A DNA stretch of 64,000 bases from Viridibacillus arenosi (lineage in GTDB: Bacteria; Bacillota; Bacilli; Bacillales_A; Planococcaceae), in NCBI RefSeq assembly GCF_001955655.1, contig NZ_MSPW01000012.1, positions 62,001 through 126,000 of the forward strand, given 5' to 3'. The notes under the pieces are model-generated. The model made no database searches, was not told the origin of the DNA, and was given only the letters and a program-made list of their open reading frames with translations. A program made the position numbers and the translations under genes. Positions 44,115 to 54,612 of the stretch are shown here, in pieces. Position 1 is the first letter of the stretch, and each line of letters begins with the position of its first letter.

Positions 44115-44150
44115 GAAAAAAAGCCACACCGGTTAGATGTGACTTTGTTA
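44115..44150 (-). terminator. Terminator of the small coiled-coil gene
   Basis: AAAGCCACA and TGTGACTTT pair, with a mismatch, around CCGGTTAGA, and the minus strand continues TTTTTTTCTC. Confidence 0.7.
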
Positions 44151-44151
44151 A

Positions 44152-44337
44152 TTAAAATATCTCTTTTTCAATCTCTGTAATTTCTTGTTGTAGTTTAATC
44201 TTTACTTCTCTTACCTTTTCTAATTCAATTAATTGTTTATTATCGATTAACTCTAATTCTGCCTTAGCTAGGTCTATTAATTCGCGAGACTTCTTAGTAT
44301 GCTCATCTAATAATTCTTTGTTTATATTTTTCCCCAT
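44152..44337 (-). CDS. Small coiled-coil hypothetical protein
   Basis: 61 residues from the ATG at 44337, after a weak TTGGGTG; the frame is open to 44466. The sequence is almost all charged helix (LLDEHTKKSRELIDLAKAEL, then ELIDNKQLIELEKVREVKI) and should form a coiled coil. Not recognised. It lies in the accessory patch with the integrase scar and may be phage-derived. Confidence 0.45.
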   Translation of the reverse strand: MGKNINKELLDEHTKKSRELIDLAKAELELIDNKQLIELEKVREVKIKLQQEITEIEKEIF

Positions 44338-44465
44338 AAGCACCCAACTTTTTTCGATTATTATAGCACGAATGGGAATATCTATAGTCATTACATATAG
44401 CTTATTTTTAGACTGGTTTATTAATAGTAATCTGATTAGCAGTATTACTAATCTATCAACTTCCA

Positions 44466-44740
44466 CTCATTCAAACGAACTATATCGATAACCCTAAACA
44501 ATCGTATTTGGTCCGAATCATTCGCTTGCCTCAACGTAATTTAAAAATATATAGAGTCCATAGTGAATTTTCTAACCTGTGATATATTCCTAATTTCCGA
44601 AGTAAAAGTCTAGGGATTTATCTTCTACGGTCGGTCTGTTTTTTCATTCTTATATGTTAAAGGTTAAATGAGAGGAAGAATGGTAGGCGTGGTTTAAAGA
44701 TGCACCTCTTGCTCTCTTCATGTATATCTCATCTTTATAT
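44466..44740. other. Accessory-region gap without recognised genes
   Basis: No coding or RNA feature is recognised between the coiled-coil gene and the hairpin at 44750. The neighbouring integrase fragment suggests leftover sequence from a mobile element. Confidence 0.35.
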
Positions 44741-44795
44741 AAATAAAAAGGAGCACCAATTATACGCAGTTAATGCGTAAATTCAGTGCTCCGAG
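44741..44795 (-). terminator. Hairpin, possible terminator of a lost minus-strand gene
   Basis: GGAGCAC (44750-44756) pairs with GTGCTCC (44786-44792), and TACGCA with TGCGTA inside, loop GTTAA. The minus strand continues TTTTTATTTAT. No intact minus-strand gene ends here. Confidence 0.6.
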
Positions 44796-44829
44796 TTGTT
44801 CTCGTAAGAGGTTACTCATTTATATTTAT

Positions 44830-45022
44830 TTTAACACACTTAAATTTCATTGTTTTTGGATTCATCGCAACGCTTAGATGGAATTGGTGTGGAACTGATG
44901 TAGTGACTGTTGCAAATCAACTAGGTGAATCATCCGAAATGGTCTTAAAAGTATATACTCATGCTTCTGATGAAAACAAAAATGTATCACTTGAAGTATT
45001 CAAAGATGCACTTCAAATTTGA
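44830..45022 (+). pseudogene. C-terminal fragment of a phage-type tyrosine recombinase (integrase)
   Basis: The frame ends in DVVTVANQLGESSEMVLKVY followed by THASDENKNVSLEVFKDALQI. This is the end of Int-family recombinases, with LG-x-SS and the catalytic Tyr in KVYTHA. The preceding His-x-x-Arg box is degraded: GFIATLRWNWCG stands where GFRHTHATLLLELG is expected. The catalytic domain start and the DNA-binding domain are missing. Confidence 0.75.
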
Positions 45023-45069
45023 TACATTTTCATTTTTCGTTAAAAATGGGGTACTTTTTGAGGGACTAG

Positions 45070-46068
45070 TCAGTTTTCAGCATTTGATTTCTTTTTAAAA
45101 TGCTTACGTGACGGGCTTAGTCCTTTAAAATCTCGCTTTTTAGCAAGGTAGAGATCCATTTCCTCGATGAATTGATATAAGGACGCCATCGCAACGAAAG
45201 CTTCATGAGTTGTTGGTAATGGTAATTTTGCAAACTCTGCTTTCACTACCCCCAACTTTTCCCTATATTTATTAGCTGTATTTCCTGAATTAATATTTTG
45301 TGACATATCCGCTAGAAAATCCGCTACAAGTTCAGCTTGATCTACAATGACCGGAAGATCTGTGATTTTAGGTAACACACGTTCAATTATTTCTAATTGT
45401 TGTTCACGGATATCAAAATACATATAGTATAAATTTTCTCGTCTAGTTAAGTGATTTTCAACATCCTGAAAGGCTAAAGATTTTGCTCGGTTTAACACTT
45501 CAACAGCTTCTACTAGTTCTTTACCATCCCAACTGGTGTCACCATTGCGTAAATACTTCTCTATCTCAACAAATATTGCAGTATAAAGCTCTTCAATTCG
45601 TATGCGATATTTCTCTAGTCTGTGTTTTATATCTGGCATATAAATATTCAATGCTAAACCTGTTCCGAATCCAATTAACATTAATGATAATTCATTCATT
45701 AAAAGTCCAGTTGTAAAATTCCCTGTATGAAAAATGTGTAAAATTATAACGACACTGGAGACAAAAGCGGGGGTTATCTTCAACATTACTAAAACCGGCA
45801 AGAATACCAGTATCATACAGCCTAGTACAATCGGATGATATGCGACACCTTCAAAAAATAGAAATGCCATCATCATGCCAATAATGCTCGCTAAAACACG
45901 TGTATAAACTTCATGGAGTGACTTTCTTTTCGTAGTTTGAATACTTAAAATCGTTAAAATGCCTGCAGAGGTAAAAAAATCTAAGCCGAAGTATTCTGCT
46001 AATCCAATTGAAATCGCTGCACCTATTGCCGTTTTCAGCGTACGATAGCCTATTGAAAATCCCTTCAC
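45070..46068 (-). CDS. yqjA: Aromatic acid exporter family membrane protein (YqjA)
   Basis: 332 residues. An N-terminal membrane domain of about five or six helices (IGYRTLKTAIGAAISIGLAE, then FTSAGILTILSIQTTKRKSL) is followed by a helical cytosolic domain from about residue 150. This is the ArAE/DUF939 layout. Relatives export aromatic carboxylates. The start is GTG at 46068 after AAGGAGG. Its place next to brxB matches yqiW-yqjA in B. subtilis. A Lys-rich C-terminus (KHFKKKSNAEN) is typical. Confidence 0.9.
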   Translation of the reverse strand: MKGFSIGYRTLKTAIGAAISIGLAEYFGLDFFTSAGILTILSIQTTKRKSLHEVYTRVLASIIGMMMAFLFFEGVAYHPIVLGCMILVFLPVLVMLKITPAFVSSVVIILHIFHTGNFTTGLLMNELSLMLIGFGTGLALNIYMPDIKHRLEKYRIRIEELYTAIFVEIEKYLRNGDTSWDGKELVEAVEVLNRAKSLAFQDVENHLTRRENLYYMYFDIREQQLEIIERVLPKITDLPVIVDQAELVADFLADMSQNINSGNTANKYREKLGVVKAEFAKLPLPTTHEAFVAMASLYQFIEEMDLYLAKKRDFKGLSPSRKHFKKKSNAEN

Positions 46069-46146
46069 TGAATAACCTCCTTGTCATTTTAAGCGATAAA
46101 AAGGCCATCTCTAGTCAAATATGACATTAGAGACAGCCTATTTCTA

Positions 46147-46587
46147 TTATACTTCTTCGCAGTATTCTTCAAATAGTGCTTGAATACTAGTAATAACTGA
46201 CATTGGATCATGTCCTTCAATTTCGTGACGTCCAATTTCAGCTACAGCTTGGCCATCTTTTAGTAAAACAAATGATGGAGATGATGGTAAATGATCTTCT
46301 CCGAAGTGCATACGTGCTTGAGCAGTTGCTTCTTTATCTTGTCCAGCGAAAACGGTTACCAAATGTGTAGGTCGTTTATCATAATGTACAGCATGCGCTG
46401 CTGCTGGGCGTGCGATACCACCTGCACAACCGCACACAGAGTTTACCATTACTAGAGTTGTACCAGGGCGTTTAATTGCCTCATCTACTGCCTCAGGTGT
46501 AGTTAATTCTTCATAGCCACTAGAGACCATTTCTCCACGCGCTTGGCGTAGCATATCTGTCATAAACAAATCATAATCCATATTCAT
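46147..46587 (-). CDS. brxB: Bacilliredoxin BrxB (YqiW)
   Basis: 146 residues. The thioredoxin-like DUF1094 fold carries the active-site CGC in [20 protein letters not shown] and later [16 protein letters not shown]. Bacilliredoxins remove bacillithiol from oxidised protein cysteines. Position next to yqjA and the bkd operon identifies it as YqiW/BrxB rather than YphP/BrxA. AAAGGAG precedes the ATG. Confidence 0.95.
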   Translation of the reverse strand: MNMDYDLFMTDMLRQARGEMVSSGYEELTTPEAVDEAIKRPGTTLVMVNSVCGCAGGIARPAAAHAVHYDKRPTHLVTVFAGQDKEATAQARMHFGEDHLPSSPSFVLLKDGQAVAEIGRHEIEGHDPMSVITSIQALFEEYCEEV

Positions 46588-46681
46588 GTTGTAACGCTCC
46601 TTTCAAATTCTCTTTAACTATAACAGGTGAATACATGCATTACAAAGCACTTGTTCAAAAACAAAGCGATTTCCGATACTA

Positions 46682-47089
46682 TCACAAGTTTTGATAGTAT
46701 TCCGGGTCTCCGCACAAATTATTCGTTGGCCAAATAAGAGTGCCTTCCTTCATATCTTCTTTATAGATATATATTTCGCTAATACTTGCCCAATCCCCTT
46801 TATCTTCAACAATTTCAAATCTAGGATTGTTATTCATACCAATTTTGCCTTCAACTTGTATATACAATTTATTATCAATAATTGTCATATGCTTACCTTC
46901 GTATGTATAAAAAGAATTCTTTACAGACCCATCAATATTCAACTGTGAATCATCAATTGAACGAAAAATACTTGCCTGATGAATTTCAATAGCAGATGCA
47001 GATAATGGTTTTGTTTGTAATGCTAAATAACATCCTACAAAACAAACACTAAATGCTACTAAGGCACCCCACATCAATTTTCTTTTCAT
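46682..47089 (-). CDS. Hypothetical secreted or membrane-anchored protein
   Basis: 135 residues with an N-terminal hydrophobic segment (LMWGALVAFSVCFVGCYLAL). The VCFVGC region resembles a weak lipobox with Cys20, but a plain membrane anchor fits as well. The exported part is beta-rich (YEGKHMTIIDNKLYIQVEGK) and ends with LCGDPEYYQNL. Not recognised. It lies between meaB and brxB. Confidence 0.6.
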   Translation of the reverse strand: MKRKLMWGALVAFSVCFVGCYLALQTKPLSASAIEIHQASIFRSIDDSQLNIDGSVKNSFYTYEGKHMTIIDNKLYIQVEGKIGMNNNPRFEIVEDKGDWASISEIYIYKEDMKEGTLIWPTNNLCGDPEYYQNL

Positions 47090-47179
47090 GAATGTACCTA
47101 CTTTCTAAAAAAATGATATTTTTATGATAAATCAATTTAAGTCATAAGTACAGTATTGAAATGTTCCACCAGTTAGAAA

Positions 47180-47222
47180 TCAAAAAGGACCATCGATTAA
47201 CAAAGATGGCCCTTTCCTTTTT
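47180..47222 (-). terminator. Terminator after meaB
   Basis: AAAGGACCATC and GATGGCCCTTT pair, with one mismatch, around GATTAACAAA. The minus strand continues TTTTTGATTT. It closes the mutA-mutB-meaB unit. Confidence 0.78.
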
Positions 47223-47238
47223 ATACAAATGTTAATAT

Positions 47239-48324
47239 TTATTCTTTATTAAATAATTGATCGACGCCTTGAGTGACAGTTAATCGGCCTAGTAGAATCT
47301 GCTCTTCTAAGCTTTTTACTTGTTGCTTGCGTTCTGGCACTCCGTAAAAAGAATCGATTAAATGATCCGTAATCATTGAGCGGAACCATTCAGTTGTTTG
47401 TTCATTTCGCCTATTGTACCAATAATTCGATTCCTCACCAATCTCTTTAAACTGTAAAATCGTATCCCAAACTTTATCTAAGCCTTTATTTTCATACGAT
47501 GAAACAGCCATAGATTGTGTCGTCCAGCCTGGTGTCGCTTGTTGTAGGAAGTGTATAAATTGTTTATATTCAGCAACTGTTTTTTTAGCAGAACGGACAT
47601 TGTCACCATCAGCTTTATGAACAACAATTGTGTCAGCAAGTTCCATAATGCCTTTCTTCATGCCTTGTAGTTCATCTCCAGCCCCTGTTAAAACGAGTAA
47701 AAGGAAGAAGTCTACCATGCCACGGACGATCGTTTCACTTTGTCCAACACCAACTGTTTCAATCAAAATAATATCATAACCTGCTGCCTCACATAACAGC
47801 ATTGTTTCTCGTGATTTTTTATGCACTCCACCGAGAGTTCCTGCAGATGGAGAAGGCCTGATAAAAGCACGTGGATTTCGCGTTAGCTCTTCCATTCTTG
47901 TTTTATCTCCGAGAATGCTCCCACCAGTCAGGCTAGAACTCGGATCGATGGCAAGTACAGCCACTCGATGTCCCATATCACATAATTTGCCACCAAATGC
48001 TTCGATAAATGTACTTTTACCAGCACCAGGGACACCTGTAATACCAACACGAATACTATTCCCAGTATGAGGCAATAGTTCTTGTAATAATTCTTGGCCC
48101 TTCTCTTTATGGTACTTATTCGTACTTTCTAAAAGAGTAATGGCTTTTGATAAATGGAGTCTAGAACCAGCCAGAACTTGCTTCGCGAGCTCTGAGATAT
48201 TAATATCGTCATTATTCTTTTTACGGAATTTTTTTCGACCTGAGGGCGCCATTCCATCATGAGATGCGGCGATACCATCCATTACAAATAATGCACCATC
48301 GTCCATCCCTTTGTTGTGGTCCAT
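47239..48324 (-). CDS. meaB: Methylmalonyl-CoA mutase-associated GTPase MeaB
   Basis: 361 residues. The G1 motif GVPGAGKST (97-105) is followed by LAIDPSSSLTGGSILGDKTR (a MeaB signature), ETVGVGQSE (G3) and VVHKADGD (G4). MeaB is a G3E-type GTPase that loads and protects the B12 cofactor of the mutase. The mutB stop and meaB start share bases (TAATG). An unusual N-terminal extension of about 40 residues (DGMAPSGRKKFRKKNNDD) precedes the conserved domain. Confidence 0.95.
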   Translation of the reverse strand: MDHNKGMDDGALFVMDGIAASHDGMAPSGRKKFRKKNNDDINISELAKQVLAGSRLHLSKAITLLESTNKYHKEKGQELLQELLPHTGNSIRVGITGVPGAGKSTFIEAFGGKLCDMGHRVAVLAIDPSSSLTGGSILGDKTRMEELTRNPRAFIRPSPSAGTLGGVHKKSRETMLLCEAAGYDIILIETVGVGQSETIVRGMVDFFLLLVLTGAGDELQGMKKGIMELADTIVVHKADGDNVRSAKKTVAEYKQFIHFLQQATPGWTTQSMAVSSYENKGLDKVWDTILQFKEIGEESNYWYNRRNEQTTEWFRSMITDHLIDSFYGVPERKQQVKSLEEQILLGRLTVTQGVDQLFNKE

Positions 48325-50477
48325 TACTCTACCACTTCCTCGTAACCTAATTTTCTATAGATTTCTTCAATTACTTTTTGTGCACTAACAGGGATTACTG
48401 TACCTGGTCCGAAAATAGCACAAGCGCCATTATCGTATAAGAATTGATAGTCTTGTGCTGGGATGACCCCGCCAACAACAATTAAAATGTCTTCGCGCCC
48501 AATTTTCTTTAACTCTTCTCGCAGTTCAGGCACTAGAGTTCTATGACCAGCTGCAAGTGAACTTACACCAACAACATGAACATCATTTTCTACAGCCATT
48601 GCTGCAGTTTCAGCTGGTGTTTGGAATAATGGACTGATATCAACATCAAAACCAAGGTCTGCAAATGCTGTTGCAATTACTTTTGCTCCACGGTCATGAC
48701 CATCTTGTCCCATTTTCGCAATTAGGATACGTGGACGACGGCCTTCGTTTTCTAAGAAGCCTTCAGCCATATCTTGTACTTCTCGAATCTCTTCTTCATT
48801 TGAGAAGTTTGCACTATAAACGCCACTAATTGAGCGAATAATTGCCTTATGACGACCCGAAACAACCTCAATCGCATCCGAAATTTCACCTAGCGTTGCG
48901 CGAGCACGTGCTGCATCTACTGCACAAGCTAATAAATTTTCACCGCCTGTTTCAGTTGCATTTGTAATACGTGCAAGTAAGCGTTGTACTTCTTTATCAT
49001 CACGTTTGTCACGCATCGCCTTAATACGGTCAATTTGTTTTTGACGCACGATTGTGTTATCAATATTCAAAATGTCGATTGGTTCTTCCTCTGTTAGACG
49101 GAATTTGTTAACACCGACAATTGTTTCAGCTTTAGAGTCAATTTTCGCTTGTCGTTTTGCAGCCGCTTCTTCAATTTTCATTTTCGGAAGGCCTGTTTCA
49201 ATCGCTTTCGCCATGCCACCTAGTTCTTCGATTTCTTCGATATGTTCCCATGCTTTTTTCATCAGTTCATCTGTTAATTTTTCAACGTAGAATGAACCGC
49301 CCCATGGATCGATTACTTTCGTCATTAACGTTTCTTCTTGTAAGAATAGTTGCGTATTACGTGCAATACGAGCTGAGAAATCCGTTGGTAGTGCGATAGC
49401 TTCATCTAGCGCATTTGTGTGCAATGATTGTGTATGCCCCATTGAAGATGCATTTGCCTCGATCAAAGTTCGAGTTACGTTATTAAAAGGATCCTGCTCT
49501 GTTAAAGACCATCCAGAAGTTTGTGAGTGTGTACGTAATGCTAATGTTTTTGGGTTCTTGGGATTGAATGTGCTCATCATTTGAGCCCAAATACGACGTC
49601 CAGCACGCATTTTAGCCACTTCCATATAGTAATTCATACCGATTGCCCAAAAGAACGACAGGCGCGGTGCAAATGAATCGATATCGATTCCTGCTTTTAA
49701 ACCAGTACGTACATATTCAAGACCATCTACTAAAGTGTAGCCAAGCTCAATATCTGCTGTTGCACCTGCTTCTTGTAAGTGGTAACCAGAAATAGAAATT
49801 GAATTAAATTTAGGCATGAAGTTTGAAGTATATTCGAAAATATCGGCAATAATTTTCATAGAAACAGCTGGTGGGTAAATATATGTATTACGCACCATGT
49901 ACTCTTTTAAAATATCATTTTGTATTGTCCCAGCAAGTTTTTCAGGTGTTACACCTTGTTCTTCGGCCGCTACAATATAAAAAGCTAAAATTGGTAATAC
50001 TGCACCATTCATTGTCATTGATACTGACATTTGATCTAGTGGAATACCATCAAATAAGATTTTCATATCTTCAATAGAGTCAATGGCAACACCTGCTTTA
50101 CCTACATCCCCTGTTACACGAGGGTGATCTGAGTCATAACCACGGTGAGTGGCTAAGTCAAATGCTACTGACAGACCTTTTTGTCCCATCGCTAAGTTAC
50201 GGCGGTAAAAAGCATTACTTTCTTCAGCAGTAGAAAAACCTGCATATTGGCGAACTGTCCATGGACGACCTACATACATCGTTGGATATGGTCCGCGTGT
50301 ATTTGGTGCAATACCTGGCCAGTCTTTTAAGTGTTTTAAGTTATCTAAATCTTGCTCAGTATAAGTAGATTTGATCTCTATGCCTTCATTAGTCATGAAA
50401 TTTTTGTCTTCTTTTACTGCTTGATTAGCTGTTAATATGGCATCGATATCTATCTCTTTGAAATTTGGCTTACTCAT
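48324..50477 (-). CDS. mutB: Methylmalonyl-CoA mutase large (alpha) subunit
   Basis: 717 residues. The TIM-barrel domain holds [20 protein letters not shown] and [19 protein letters not shown]; the C-terminal B12 domain has [18 protein letters not shown], with the DxHxxG lower ligand His, and [20 protein letters not shown]. It converts (R)-methylmalonyl-CoA to succinyl-CoA with adenosylcobalamin. Overlaps mutA by 4 bases (ATGA), so the subunits are translationally coupled. Confidence 0.97.
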   Translation of the reverse strand: MSKPNFKEIDIDAILTANQAVKEDKNFMTNEGIEIKSTYTEQDLDNLKHLKDWPGIAPNTRGPYPTMYVGRPWTVRQYAGFSTAEESNAFYRRNLAMGQKGLSVAFDLATHRGYDSDHPRVTGDVGKAGVAIDSIEDMKILFDGIPLDQMSVSMTMNGAVLPILAFYIVAAEEQGVTPEKLAGTIQNDILKEYMVRNTYIYPPAVSMKIIADIFEYTSNFMPKFNSISISGYHLQEAGATADIELGYTLVDGLEYVRTGLKAGIDIDSFAPRLSFFWAIGMNYYMEVAKMRAGRRIWAQMMSTFNPKNPKTLALRTHSQTSGWSLTEQDPFNNVTRTLIEANASSMGHTQSLHTNALDEAIALPTDFSARIARNTQLFLQEETLMTKVIDPWGGSFYVEKLTDELMKKAWEHIEEIEELGGMAKAIETGLPKMKIEEAAAKRQAKIDSKAETIVGVNKFRLTEEEPIDILNIDNTIVRQKQIDRIKAMRDKRDDKEVQRLLARITNATETGGENLLACAVDAARARATLGEISDAIEVVSGRHKAIIRSISGVYSANFSNEEEIREVQDMAEGFLENEGRRPRILIAKMGQDGHDRGAKVIATAFADLGFDVDISPLFQTPAETAAMAVENDVHVVGVSSLAAGHRTLVPELREELKKIGREDILIVVGGVIPAQDYQFLYDNGACAIFGPGTVIPVSAQKVIEEIYRKLGYEEVVE

Positions 50478-52177
50478 AGTTGGACCCCCTTCACATCTGC
50501 TGTTAAGCTCGTCAATTTTTCGATGATATTTTGACCTGCGAAGATGAAACCATTTAAGCCTGCTTCAATCCACTCATTTTGCTCTTCTTTGAACTTACCT
50601 GCTACATCTAGTGAGATATGTGCTGGCTTAACTTCTAATAGTGCTGGAATATATTCTTTCATCGCTTCATCTTGCCCACAAACTACGACAAATTTCGCAT
50701 CTGTTGTAGATAACCAATCCTTCGCTCCATCCACCGATTGAATTTCAGGGCTTTTCTCTGGGACAATACCAGCTGTTGCAAAGAAGCCAGAGACGAAATC
50801 TGCACGTGGTTTGAATTGTTTTAATTGACCTATTGTTAGTAGTGCAACTTTAGGTTGGTTTTTAGCATAGTTTAAGCAAAGCTCTTCAAATGGTTTTGCT
50901 AGGCGATTGTAATCTGCGAATAACGGATTATTGCGCTCATCAATTTCATCTGCTGGGTTTGCGTATATATTCGTACCGATTAGCGATTTTTTACGTGTTT
51001 CTACTTCTTTCATACGCTGATCCATTGTTTCTTTTAATAAAGCATCTAATTGTCCATTTGATTTTACAGCATTGTATCCGCCTGCTTCTTGTAATTCATT
51101 AAATAATGCCCATGCTTCTTTAACTAATTCGGCAGTTAAAGTCTCGATGAAATATGAACCACCAGATGGATCAATGATATGTTCTACATGTGTTTCTTCT
51201 TTAACAACTAATTGTACGTTTCGTGCAATACGGATAGATTTGTCATCTGGAGCAGATAAAACATCATGTGGATGTACTGTACAAACGTCAGCGCCACCAA
51301 GAATGGCTGAAAACGCTTCATTACCTGCACGTAAAAGGTTCACGTACACATCTAATTTAGAGAAGCTACGTAAAGATGTTTCAGTAACAATTGCTACTGG
51401 TACGTCTTTATTAGTACCATAAGCTGATGTAAACGCTTTCCAAAGTACTCTGAAAGCACGGAGTTTAGCAATTTCAACGAAGAACTGAGTATCTACTGCA
51501 AAGGTAACAAAGAATTTCTCAGCAAATGATTCGATATCTTCTTCTGTTTCCATGTACCCGGCAGCTTGTAGTAATGCGATAGCCAATTCTTGTACTGCAT
51601 GCGCACCATCATAGTGAGCTTCTAGTACATTAGCGTTGCGTGTACGTACGTTATGGAACCCGTCTAAATTGATAGTATCTGTACTAGATATGAATCCTTT
51701 AACAGCTTCTTTTTGGTCTTCGTTGATATAGTTAAATACTTGTAATAAAGCATCTTGATTGTTTTGTATATTCAGTTTGAATGAATTTTCAGTAATAAGT
51801 ACTGACAATTCTTTCAAAGTTTGTTCATCCCATGCAAAATTCACACGACTATCAATATTAATAATATCGTTTCCTTTTGCCAAGGATTCTTTAACCCCTT
51901 GAAGTAAAGCTTCAGGTGAATCTGCAAATGTTTGTTGTGCTGCTAAGCATTCTTCCCCTGTTTTTAGTGAACGAATAGTCGAAACTTGTTCTGCTAATTT
52001 TCCATCTAATTTCTCAACTAGTTGGTCTTGTGTATAAATTGGCTCAAATGAAATACCCTCGATTGTTTTTGTAATTAAAGATTCGAACGGTTTACCTTTT
52101 AAAGCCTTAACAGCAGATTCTTGCCATTGATCGTAATTAGCTTGTGAGAATTCAATTTCTTTCATATTGTTCTTCAT
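50474..52177 (-). CDS. mutA: Methylmalonyl-CoA mutase small (beta) subunit
   Basis: 567 residues, homologous to MutB but shorter. The barrel shows [20 protein letters not shown] and [20 protein letters not shown], and the C-terminal Rossmann domain lacks DxHxxG ([20 protein letters not shown] instead), so it does not bind B12. It forms the heterodimer with MutB. The G-rich sequence GGGGGGAAG lies about 17 bases upstream of the ATG, an unusually long spacing; an internal ATG is 4 codons later. Confidence 0.94.
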   Translation of the reverse strand: MKNNMKEIEFSQANYDQWQESAVKALKGKPFESLITKTIEGISFEPIYTQDQLVEKLDGKLAEQVSTIRSLKTGEECLAAQQTFADSPEALLQGVKESLAKGNDIINIDSRVNFAWDEQTLKELSVLITENSFKLNIQNNQDALLQVFNYINEDQKEAVKGFISSTDTINLDGFHNVRTRNANVLEAHYDGAHAVQELAIALLQAAGYMETEEDIESFAEKFFVTFAVDTQFFVEIAKLRAFRVLWKAFTSAYGTNKDVPVAIVTETSLRSFSKLDVYVNLLRAGNEAFSAILGGADVCTVHPHDVLSAPDDKSIRIARNVQLVVKEETHVEHIIDPSGGSYFIETLTAELVKEAWALFNELQEAGGYNAVKSNGQLDALLKETMDQRMKEVETRKKSLIGTNIYANPADEIDERNNPLFADYNRLAKPFEELCLNYAKNQPKVALLTIGQLKQFKPRADFVSGFFATAGIVPEKSPEIQSVDGAKDWLSTTDAKFVVVCGQDEAMKEYIPALLEVKPAHISLDVAGKFKEEQNEWIEAGLNGFIFAGQNIIEKLTSLTADVKGVQL

Positions 52178-52249
52178 GTGGACGCTAACTAGCTTCCCCC
52201 CTTCGGTAATTCTATTCCTATTTTACACAAGTATATCGAATCGCAAAAG

Positions 52250-52291
52250 TATAAAAAAATCTGAAAATCGCAATATTGCGATTTTCAGATT
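52250..52291 (-). terminator. Perfect 34-bp palindrome between bkdB and mutA
   Basis: AATCTGAAAATCGCAAT and ATTGCGATTTTCAGATT (52258-52291) are exact reverse complements with no spacer. For plus-strand transcription the loop is minimal and no U tract follows. On the minus strand it lies directly upstream of seven Ts, but these fall beyond the palindrome on the mutA-proximal side (52252-52258), that is before the hairpin in minus-strand reading. As a minus-strand element it lies 4 bases past the bkdB stop only in sequence order (bkdB ends at 52296), so RNA from bkdB reads into the palindrome and then into T7: a terminator for the bkd unit. Confidence 0.8.
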
Positions 52292-52295
52292 ACTG

Positions 52296-53609
52296 TCAAT
52301 AAATAGAAGTGTTGTCTTTCGATGTATTTTCGAGAATTTCTTTAACTCTAGCAAGAAATTTCCCGCAAATCAATCCGTCTAAAACTCTATGATCTAAAGA
52401 TAAACATAAATTTACTATATCTCTTGCAGCAAACATTCCACCATTCATAATTACTGGACGTTTAACAATTGACTCGACTTGAATAATCGCTGCTTGTGGG
52501 TAATTAATAATTCCCATAGACTGCACCGAGCCAAATGATCCCGTATTATTTACAGTAAATGTTCCACCTTGCATATCTTCAGATTTCAATTTACCAGCAC
52601 GAACTTTTCCTGCAAGATCATTAATCTCTCTAGCAATGCCTTTTATTGACTTTTCATCGGCGTGTTTGATCACCGGAACAAAAAGTGCATCTTCAGTTGC
52701 GACTGCAATAGAGATATGAATATCTTTTTTCTGAATAATTTTATCGCCTGCCCACATTGAATTCATCATCGGGAATTCCTTTAGAGCTTGCGCAATAGCT
52801 TTCACGAAAAAGGCAAAGTACGTAATGTTGTAACCTTCAGATTGTTTGAATTCAGTTTTAATGGAGTCACGGTAATTAACCAAGTTCGTAACGTCTGCTT
52901 CAACCATCATCCAAGCATGTGGTGCTTCATGTTTACTACGTAACATATTATTTGCGATTGCTTTTCGAATATTAGTTACAGGGATTTCAATATCACCTGG
53001 AGCTGTTTGTACTGCTGGAACAGGTTGTGACTTTTGTGGTTCAGGAGCCTGCGTTACTTGTTCAACAATTGCCTCCTGTGGTTGTTGCACTGCTGGACTA
53101 CTTGTAGGAATGTTTCCACTATCCACAAGTTTTTGAATGTCTTTTCGTGTTATTCGCCCTTCAGCACCTGTACCTTCTACTAATTGAAGATCTATATTAT
53201 GTTCTTGCGCAAGCTTTAATACAGCTGGTGAATAGCGAGCCTTACCCGCACCACGATTCACTACTGGCACATTTATAGTTTGTTGAGGAGCTGGAGCTGG
53301 AGCTGGTACTGATGCTGGCTGTGAGATTTGCTCTGCCCGTTGTGAAGTAGGTTGTTGCTCTATTACCTCTTCTGTTTCAATTGTGCAGACGCTTTCACCA
53401 ACAGCTAGTGTATTGCCTTCGCCAACGATTAATTCCTTAATGACACCTGAGAAAGATGACGGCAAATCTGCTGTGACTTTATCCGTATTCACTTCCGCCA
53501 AAGAATCGTATTTCTGCACTGTATCACCAGGTTTTACTAACCACTTCTCAATTGTACCTTCCGTAACACTTTCCCCAAGTTGAGGCATCTTAATTGTTTG
53601 AATTGCCAT
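52296..53609 (-). CDS. bkdB: Branched-chain 2-oxoacid dehydrogenase E2 (dihydrolipoyl acyltransferase)
   Basis: 437 residues. A lipoyl domain with EVNTDKVTADLP (lipoyl Lys44), a Pro/Ala/Gln-rich linker (about 86-115), a peripheral-subunit-binding domain (RYSPAVLKLAQEHNIDLQLV), a second long linker and the catalytic acyltransferase domain ending in LSLDHRVLDGLICGKFL with the active-site HxxxDG. It accepts branched acyl groups from E1 and passes them to CoA. A perfect palindrome terminator follows the stop. Confidence 0.95.
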   Translation of the reverse strand: MAIQTIKMPQLGESVTEGTIEKWLVKPGDTVQKYDSLAEVNTDKVTADLPSSFSGVIKELIVGEGNTLAVGESVCTIETEEVIEQQPTSQRAEQISQPASVPAPAPAPQQTINVPVVNRGAGKARYSPAVLKLAQEHNIDLQLVEGTGAEGRITRKDIQKLVDSGNIPTSSPAVQQPQEAIVEQVTQAPEPQKSQPVPAVQTAPGDIEIPVTNIRKAIANNMLRSKHEAPHAWMMVEADVTNLVNYRDSIKTEFKQSEGYNITYFAFFVKAIAQALKEFPMMNSMWAGDKIIQKKDIHISIAVATEDALFVPVIKHADEKSIKGIAREINDLAGKVRAGKLKSEDMQGGTFTVNNTGSFGSVQSMGIINYPQAAIIQVESIVKRPVIMNGGMFAARDIVNLCLSLDHRVLDGLICGKFLARVKEILENTSKDNTSIY

Positions 53610-53628
53610 GAATATCTCCCCCTTTACA

Positions 53629-54612
53629 TCAGAACGCCGCTAATTCGCGCATTGCCTTTTCAACTTTTTCTGGATTAATCATGAAATATTTTTCCATCGT
53701 CGGTGCATATGGCATTGCCGGTATGTCTGGTCCAGCAAGTCTTTTTATTGGTGCATCTAAATCGAATAAGCAGTTTTCTGCAATGATTGCTGCCACTTCG
53801 CCAATAATACTACCTTCTTTGTTGTCTTCGGTAACAAGTAGCACTTTTCCTGTTTTAGATGCCGCTTCAATAATTGCCTCTTTATCTAATGGATAGATCG
53901 TGCGCAAATCTAGAATGTGAGCAGAAATACCGTCTTGCGCCAAACGTTCAGCTGCTTGTAATGCGAAGTGTACTGCAAGACCGTAAGTAATTACAGTAAT
54001 ATCTTCCCCTTCACGTTTTACATCCGCCTTACCTATTTCGATCGTATAATCCTCTTCAGGAACCATACCTTTAATAAGGCGATACGCTCGTTTATGTTCA
54101 AAAAATAACACAGGATCCTCATCACGAATAGCTGCTTTTAACAAACCTTTCGCATCGTAGGGAGTAGATGGAATAACAATTTTCAAACCAGGCTGATTCG
54201 CAAATACAGCCTCTACTGATTGTGAATGATAAAGAGCACCGTGAATTCCGCCTCCGAATGGTGCGCGAATTACTATCGGACAAGTCCAATCATTGTTTGA
54301 ACGGTAACGAATACGTGATGCTTCTGAAATAATTTGATTGACTGCTGGCATAATAAAATCCGCAAATTGCATTTCAGCAATAGGTCTTAAACCGTACATT
54401 GCAGCACCGATTCCGACACCCGCAATCGCAGATTCTGCAAGCGGTGTATCTAACACTCGGTCTTCGCCAAACTGATCGTATAATCCTTGAGTTGCTTTAA
54501 AAACGCCACCTTTTCGGCCAACGTCTTCACCTAATATAAAAACACGCTCATCGCGTTCCATTTCTTCTTTCATCGCAAGAGTAATTGCATCAATATAGGA
54601 TAAAACTGCCAT
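53629..54612 (-). CDS. bkdAB: Branched-chain 2-oxoacid dehydrogenase E1 beta subunit
   Basis: 327 residues. LGEDVGRKGGVFKATQGLYD, DTPLAESAIAGVGIGAAMYG and the PFGGGIHGALYHSQSVEAVF region around the active-site His are typical of E1-beta. It pairs with BkdAA to decarboxylate branched 2-oxoacids on thiamine diphosphate. Its ATG overlaps the bkdAA stop (TAATG). Confidence 0.95.
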   Translation of the reverse strand: MAVLSYIDAITLAMKEEMERDERVFILGEDVGRKGGVFKATQGLYDQFGEDRVLDTPLAESAIAGVGIGAAMYGLRPIAEMQFADFIMPAVNQIISEASRIRYRSNNDWTCPIVIRAPFGGGIHGALYHSQSVEAVFANQPGLKIVIPSTPYDAKGLLKAAIRDEDPVLFFEHKRAYRLIKGMVPEEDYTIEIGKADVKREGEDITVITYGLAVHFALQAAERLAQDGISAHILDLRTIYPLDKEAIIEAASKTGKVLLVTEDNKEGSIIGEVAAIIAENCLFDLDAPIKRLAGPDIPAMPYAPTMEKYFMINPEKVEKAMRELAAF

